The notes under the pieces: model-generated
Told to the model about the DNA's origin: nothing
Databases searched by the model: none
What the model saw: the letters and a program-made list of their open reading frames with translations, nothing else
Program-made: the position numbers and the translations under genes
NCBI GenBank assembly: GCA_026075535.2
Contig: AP026540.1
Coordinates: 5,084,001-5,148,000, forward strand
Length of the DNA stretch: 64,000 nucleotides
Direction of reading: 5' to 3'
Source of the DNA: Tricholoma matsutake
Taxonomy: Eukaryota; Basidiomycota; Agaricomycetes; Agaricales; Tricholomataceae
Shown: in pieces, positions 59,453 to 64,000 of the stretch
Position numbering within the stretch: the stretch's first letter is position 1
Layout of the letters: every line of letters starts with the position of its first letter

Positions 59453-61163
59453 AGACCGTACATCTAGAATCCTTACTTATTTAATATTAGGGTCCTTACT
59501 TACCTAGTACTTCAATTCCATCAATAATCCCTATGTTGGGCTTAGACAATCTGAACTTCGGCTGAACATAGCCGGATAACAACATGCGCATGCCGGCCCG
59601 ACAGCAACTCGAAGCCTCGAACTAGCCGAACCGCGCGGTTCTCAGACCAGCGCGCGATCGCTAACCAGGTTTGCTTGTGCGGTCACCGGTCACCGGTACC
59701 TCTACAGGCTTCCTGCGGTGATCGTGCCATACCGCGAAGTATACTGAATCCGAGTATCAGTAAAGCTATTGTATCCAGCCTCGACTTTCACTAGCATGAT
59801 CCGAAATGAGCTGTGAAAGGTTGGGTGGGAAACTGAGCGTTAGCTCAGCTCGGACACGAAGCAGAATGAGCCGCTGGGTGGGATCATCTGCATTGTGATT
59901 TTGCAGCTCGAAAAAACAGATCATGCAACAGTGATGTGTAAATTCATGGTCGATAATATAGAATCTATTTAGTGGAACGATGGAAATAGTATTAGGGTGG
60001 TAGGTGGGTGAAAAGGTAGCGAGCGAGGAAGATTAACTATGTTGATTAAACGAGCGATCAGTTCGATGATGGTGAGGAGAAAGACGGTAAGGGACAAGTG
60101 ATCGATGCGCTGGCGTTGAAGGTTACCGGTAATCTCTCGGCAGGCTAGAGAGATACCGGCACCCTCCGAACATCAAGGGGTCGAATGGACCTTGAATTGC
60201 CATATATAGACGCGGTCCGGTCACTCCGAGGATACACTTGAGATCAAGGGTGTCGGGACGGGAATCCCGAACCAGACGTAGGCCGGTAGGCCGGAGGCTG
60301 AAATTTTTTTGACATGGTGAAAACGACCGATACTAAGGCGTCGTTGAGTGCTGGTTTGTCATAGTAAGGTCCTGAAAGGACTTGGTATAGCACTCAGTAG
60401 TACCCGGCTGTAAGGGAGCGAGCAATCTTATGCTGATCTACTCATGATCTAGTCTGTTTACATGCTAGGCTGCCAATGACAAGCCGAATGTTTCCGAGTC
60501 GCCACTCATCGATGCATCACTAATTCACACATCGAAGTTTGAAAGAAAAAATAAGATGTACACGTGATCAAAATATAACATATATACAGTAATGTTAGCC
60601 TGCTAAACAGATTATAGCCACAAGTTTACAGGGTTGTTTGACTAGTTAAAAAAAACCGATGGGGGGCTCATAGTGCGATGTCCGAGCATAGAGACACACT
60701 TTTGAAGAGCTGAGGAACACCTGATGACCTTTTTGTTTTTGGGATGGCTAATGTGGAGTTTGACGAAAAGGAAGATTAAGAAGCTTGGCGTGCAAGTTAA
60801 TGAGAGAAAGAGGTTCCAGCGCTATTCGAGAAGCCTCGACTCTCCAAAGGATATATGTCACATTGACTTGGATGAGTTCCTCAAAGCATGGGAGGTCTGT
60901 ACCTTTTACTGAAGGATAAGCCAGATGCCAAATATCTTGTACTCATGTTGTAACAAAATTTGTAGTCGTATGCTACAGATATAATAGTAAGATATAATAG
61001 TATTGTCAGATCGTGGTCCAGGCCCTATGCAGAGTGTAGACTGTATTTAATGTCCTTGGTATTGAGGAATTAGAATACGCTGAGCCACAACAATGGTCCT
61101 CCAGCATAACGCAGACGACACATTATTTAAAAAAAATTGGAGGGTATCAATCAAGAGGTCTGA
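59453..61163. other. 1.7-kb non-coding region rich in palindromes
   Basis: No gene is convincing. Between about 59540 and 60480 the sequence is dense in short inverted and tandem repeats. They include GGTCACC twice in tandem near 59681-59700, a hairpin at 60126-60159 (CCGGTAATCTCT pairing with AGAGATACCGG, one bulge), CGGGA...TCCCG near 60257, and a two-tier stem at about 60345-60395 (GAGTGCT/AGCACTC enclosing GGTCCT-GAA-AGGAC). A run AATTTTTTTGA near 60302 looks like an Sm site, but no snRNA core is recognisable. A 62-codon plus frame at 60724-60912 is unsupported. Confidence 0.5.
60126..60159. repeat. Hairpin (11-bp stem, one bulge)
   Basis: CCGGTAATCTCT at 60126-60137 pairs with AGAGATACCGG at 60149-60159 apart from one unpaired A. 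It lies within the palindrome-rich region. Confidence 0.6.
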
Positions 61164-62825
61164 TCAAGTGTAACTGGGGTCCAGAGTAGCATCCGATCCC
61201 ATACCAGTGAAAGAATCATATGTACCAGAAGAAGTGTCTGGAACGTAACAATCGCCCCCTCCTGCAACATTGTCGTTATTCGCTGAGTCCGCAAAGCCGG
61301 ACAGGACATAACTGGAACCTGTCAGCAATATATTCAACCCAAAAGGCCCTTGCTTCGCTGGAGGACCTGCTGGTGGGCGTGTCTGCTGGAATACTGGGTG
61401 CTGAGATGAAGGCCGGGAATAAGCAACCTGCATCTGTTGTTGTTGTTGCTGATGATGATATACAGCGTGGTGGTTATTTTGAATTGGAAGTTGGAGAGAT
61501 GCTGCAGGCTGTTGCTGCTGAGTGCTGACTAAACTCTGGACATGCTGAAGTTGGTTAATGAGAGCCTGGGAATTGACTCCCTGCGCGACCGGAGCTTGCT
61601 GCTGTTGGTGCGTGAGGGTGTCGATGACGGACTGGTAATCACCTTCCGGTTGACCCTCCTGGATCTGTGAAGTATCGAAGCCGGTACCCTGATCACCTAG
61701 GCTCAACAGGCCGGAGGCAAGAGAACCCATCGAATCGCCATCGAGAGTACTGTTTGCAAGGGCATTGCCAATAGCTCCGCCGACGCTACCACTGATCTGT
61801 GGAAGTCCCAATGAGGACCTCACCGCACCACCAGCTATGTTGAGCGCAAACTTGCAAGTGGACTTTCCAACGGCTAGTCCAATCTGCTTAATGGTAGCAT
61901 TCGTCTCATTTACATTTGAAGGTTGTGTGGAGGGCGGTACTTGACTTTGTCCCTGACCGGGTTGAGTGAACTGTGCAGTTATAGGTGTCGGGGGTAACGG
62001 AGTCTGGGAAAAAGGATGGGCTTCGGCATGGAAAAGAGCAGTGGAGAGTGAGTTCAAAGTAAGAGGCGATAGTGAGGGCAATGACAGAGTGCTCACGGCC
62101 GGCACGCTTGTTCGGAGGTGTGGAGGGGGAGGAGAAGCTGGTAAAGTCTGAAATGTCGGGCTGGACAGGTTTGTGGGTGGACGAGCTGTAGTGACTAATG
62201 TTGGTATTCCATCCTGTTTCGAGTTCCCACCAGAGAAGGTAGAGGCGCGATGGGGATGAGGAAGAAAGCTCTGCTGGATTGGGGACATTGTGAACTGGTG
62301 CGATTGAGATCTGTGAGGAGATACACGATCCATCGATCCATGTGTTGCGACATTTCCTCGAGAAGAGGACGAGGCATGAACTTCGTGACGCCGGTCATAA
62401 GAGGACAGTGATGTACCGTAAAACTCGGAGGCATCAGAATCGATAGGGCTTGTAGAAGAGCTGATGACGCTTGGCGGGAGAGTCGGTTTGAATACCGGCA
62501 CTGGTTGCACAATAGCATTAGGAGGAGAATTAGGTGGTGTTGGAAGAGACGACCTAAATATTATTGACTCTGGTGTAGAGGAGTGCAGCGAAGAATTGCC
62601 AGCAGCCCTCACGGAGCATGCATATAGTTGCTGTGCAAAGGAGAGCCCGGATGGTTGCGAGTGAACAGAAGGAACTCGAGGATATAATGAACTCGAGGAA
62701 GCAAATTCACGTAGGCTCCTGTCCCTCTGAATTCCAGGATTCGAATATTCCTGAATAGATGGACTTTCTCCTCGGATCGGCCCAAGGGGATGAGTGGAGG
62801 AGACATGGGGTGGTTTAACATTCAT
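61164..62825 (-). CDS. Uncharacterised Ser/Pro/Gln-rich protein, 553 residues
   Basis: One uninterrupted frame runs from ATG 62825 to TGA 61164-61166. The first 300 residues are Ser/Pro-rich and low in complexity (PTPPNSPP, SPPPPHL). A more ordered patch follows: IKQIGLAVGKSTCKFALNI, then AGGAVRSSLGLPQISGSVGG, with small residues spaced as in an amphipathic or membrane-associating helix. The C-terminal third has poly-Gln runs (HQQQQ, TQQQQ, HHQQQQQQMQ) and ends in acidic, Gly-rich sequence. There is no catalytic motif or signal peptide. Poly-Gln and Ser/Pro content suggests a regulatory protein, but I recognise no family. Absence of introns in 1.66 kb is unusual for this window, and an upstream exon cannot be excluded. 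Confidence 0.7.
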   Translation of the reverse strand: MNVKPPHVSSTHPLGPIRGESPSIQEYSNPGIQRDRSLREFASSSSLYPRVPSVHSQPSGLSFAQQLYACSVRAAGNSSLHSSTPESIIFRSSLPTPPNSPPNAIVQPVPVFKPTLPPSVISSSTSPIDSDASEFYGTSLSSYDRRHEVHASSSSRGNVATHGSMDRVSPHRSQSHQFTMSPIQQSFLPHPHRASTFSGGNSKQDGIPTLVTTARPPTNLSSPTFQTLPASPPPPHLRTSVPAVSTLSLPSLSPLTLNSLSTALFHAEAHPFSQTPLPPTPITAQFTQPGQGQSQVPPSTQPSNVNETNATIKQIGLAVGKSTCKFALNIAGGAVRSSLGLPQISGSVGGAIGNALANSTLDGDSMGSLASGLLSLGDQGTGFDTSQIQEGQPEGDYQSVIDTLTHQQQQAPVAQGVNSQALINQLQHVQSLVSTQQQQPAASLQLPIQNNHHAVYHHQQQQQQMQVAYSRPSSQHPVFQQTRPPAGPPAKQGPFGLNILLTGSSYVLSGFADSANNDNVAGGGDCYVPDTSSGTYDSFTGMGSDATLDPSYT

Positions 62826-64000
62826 GCATATGTAGTACCTATAACGCCCAAACGCGTCGTTAGTGGTACAATCATATAAAAATATTCAAAACGTGCTACC
62901 AAGTCTTATTCCTGCCAAAGAAAATACCCATCAGCAACGACCGCATCGACCAATTGATGAAGCTCACTGAGAATTATAATGCTGATTCCATCCTGAAGGC
63001 AGTGGTCGCGAATCAGGATTCACCGGCTGCTGCATTACTCCAATCGACTGGCTGTCGAAGAGGATGGTGGAAATATTGATACAGCAACCTATGGCGCCCT
63101 TTATAAGTCTACTTTTATCATGGACAGCCGTCATGTCGAGACGTAGACCCTATGAAGATGATGATCATTTGTTGACCTGTCAGAATATCCTTGATCGTGA
63201 TACGCCTGGTTTGCCAGCCCATGCCTCACCAATGGTAACAGCACCTGAAGAGGCAGCGCAATCTATTGCAGAGCCTTGTGGTAATCGTGTAGAGTGTCAC
63301 GTATGATATCGATCAGAAGGTGATGATCCACTTGACAATTGATGGTTTCGTATTTCCGAATATGGAATCTTACAGCGCCACTGATGTTCCAAGTGCAGAT
63401 ACTATGGCACCCAACGGGTCTGAATTCTCCCAGGGTGTCTGAATTTCGATTTTCTTATTTTATATTCTTGCGCTGACCTTCCGGAGTTTTACGGAATTTC
63501 ATCACATAGTACTCATGTATATACATATAATTTTACTAAGGAATTCAAAGTGTAGAAGCAATCGAAAAATAGTAGCCGGAGTAACCAGTCAGTGATTTTG
63601 ATGCAAACACTTTGCTCACGACTTCATACTCTACTCCGGGTGCTCAATAAAAATTTACAGGCTACCTATACCAGACTGAAATATGGCTTCATGCCCAATT
63701 TAAGTTGCCGGTGCAGTATGCCTGTGCTTGGGAGGGGAGAAGACATTTTGTCTCTTTTGTCACACTTTGTCACAATTAGATTTGCTCTCCGCCGCGTCGT
63801 CAACCGCCACCTCATTCGAACACGCAAAACCACGACAACTATTTGAATTGAAGTATATACAACTATGTATAAAGTAAGGTATGACCTAGAGGATGAAATA
63901 AATGAAATATATACTGATGATTAGCTTGGAATGAGTTATAGAATTGAGGTATGAGCTAGATTGGTACTTATGGGCTGGGGAGGTGAATGTATGTTCGAAA
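62826..64000. other. Intergenic region with possible relic coding fragments
   Basis: Plus-strand 62886-63062 is open and reads like protein (IPISNDRIDQLMKL, NADSILKAVVANQDSPAA). After a frame change the sequence continues coding-like to about 63147 (EDGGNIDTATYGALYKSTF). I recognise no family, and no start or splice pattern joins the pieces, so it may be a broken gene. The rest is AT-rich; the last 150 bp contain imperfect repeats of GGTATGA(C/G)CTAGA. Confidence 0.35.

Noticed and set aside
60302..60312. Sm-site-like AATTTTTTTGA as part of a spliceosomal snRNA
   Set aside because: None of the U1, U2, U4, U5 or U6 core sequences is near it, so a T-run alone is not evidence.

Overview
This window is nuclear DNA from a filamentous basidiomycete, most likely an Agaricomycete. 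The protein genes are dense and carry many short introns (about 45-65 nt). There are two chromodomain Ty3/Gypsy retrotransposons and a BTB-like protein of an Agaricomycete-type family. Gene models below were built by hand: exons were joined at consensus splice sites and the reading phase was checked across each junction. Where every exon could be set, the exon sum is divisible by three.

Layout. 1-900 is the 3' end of a plus-strand chromodomain Gypsy element. 901-8164 is a second, minus-strand Gypsy element with both LTRs. Its single gag-pol frame is interrupted nine times, always by TGA and never by a frameshift. 8719-10787 SCP2-type thiolase (+). 11150-13367 DOT1 (-), divergent from a 1,860-residue coiled-coil protein at 13633-19500 (+). 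20057-21845 oxysterol-binding protein (-). 21928-24356 DBP3 helicase (-). 24774-26044 BTB-like protein (-). 26567-29942 ADAM metalloprotease (+). 30917-32046 mitochondrial CLPP (-), divergent from BRR6/BRL1 at 32183-33566 (+). 34502-34872 SERF-like protein (-). 36031-40001 SSN6/CYC8 corepressor (+). 41255-42560 ERF4 (+). 43471-45213 AP-1-like bZIP (+). 46316-51333 SNF2/STH1 remodeller (-), divergent from KU80 at 51580-54825 (+). 54936-57056 SRP68 (-), divergent from GET3 at 57198-58622 (+). 58720-59452 ISA1 (+). 61164-62825 low-complexity protein (-). The rest is intergenic.

How the genes relate. Most are unrelated housekeeping genes. Four pairs share short divergent promoters: DOT1/coiled-coil protein, CLPP/BRR6, SNF2/KU80 and SRP68/GET3. 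The last pair joins the co-translational and the post-translational (tail-anchored) ER-targeting pathways across 141 bp. Chromatin and repair functions (DOT1, SSN6, SNF2, KU80) are over-represented, but they are spread through the window and do not form a cluster.

Most unusual observations: (i) the TGA-only decay of the Gypsy element, with matching substitutions in its protease, reverse transcriptase and integrase; (ii) an array of seven short hairpins with different stems but a shared loop in and beside its 5' LTR; (iii) five or six GC-AG introns, three of them at ATPase P-loops in GET3 and SNF2; (iv) very small exons in functional cores (6 nt for the third zinc ligand of the ADAM protease, 18 nt for the GET3 P-loop). 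I found no CRISPR array, rRNA or tRNA gene.
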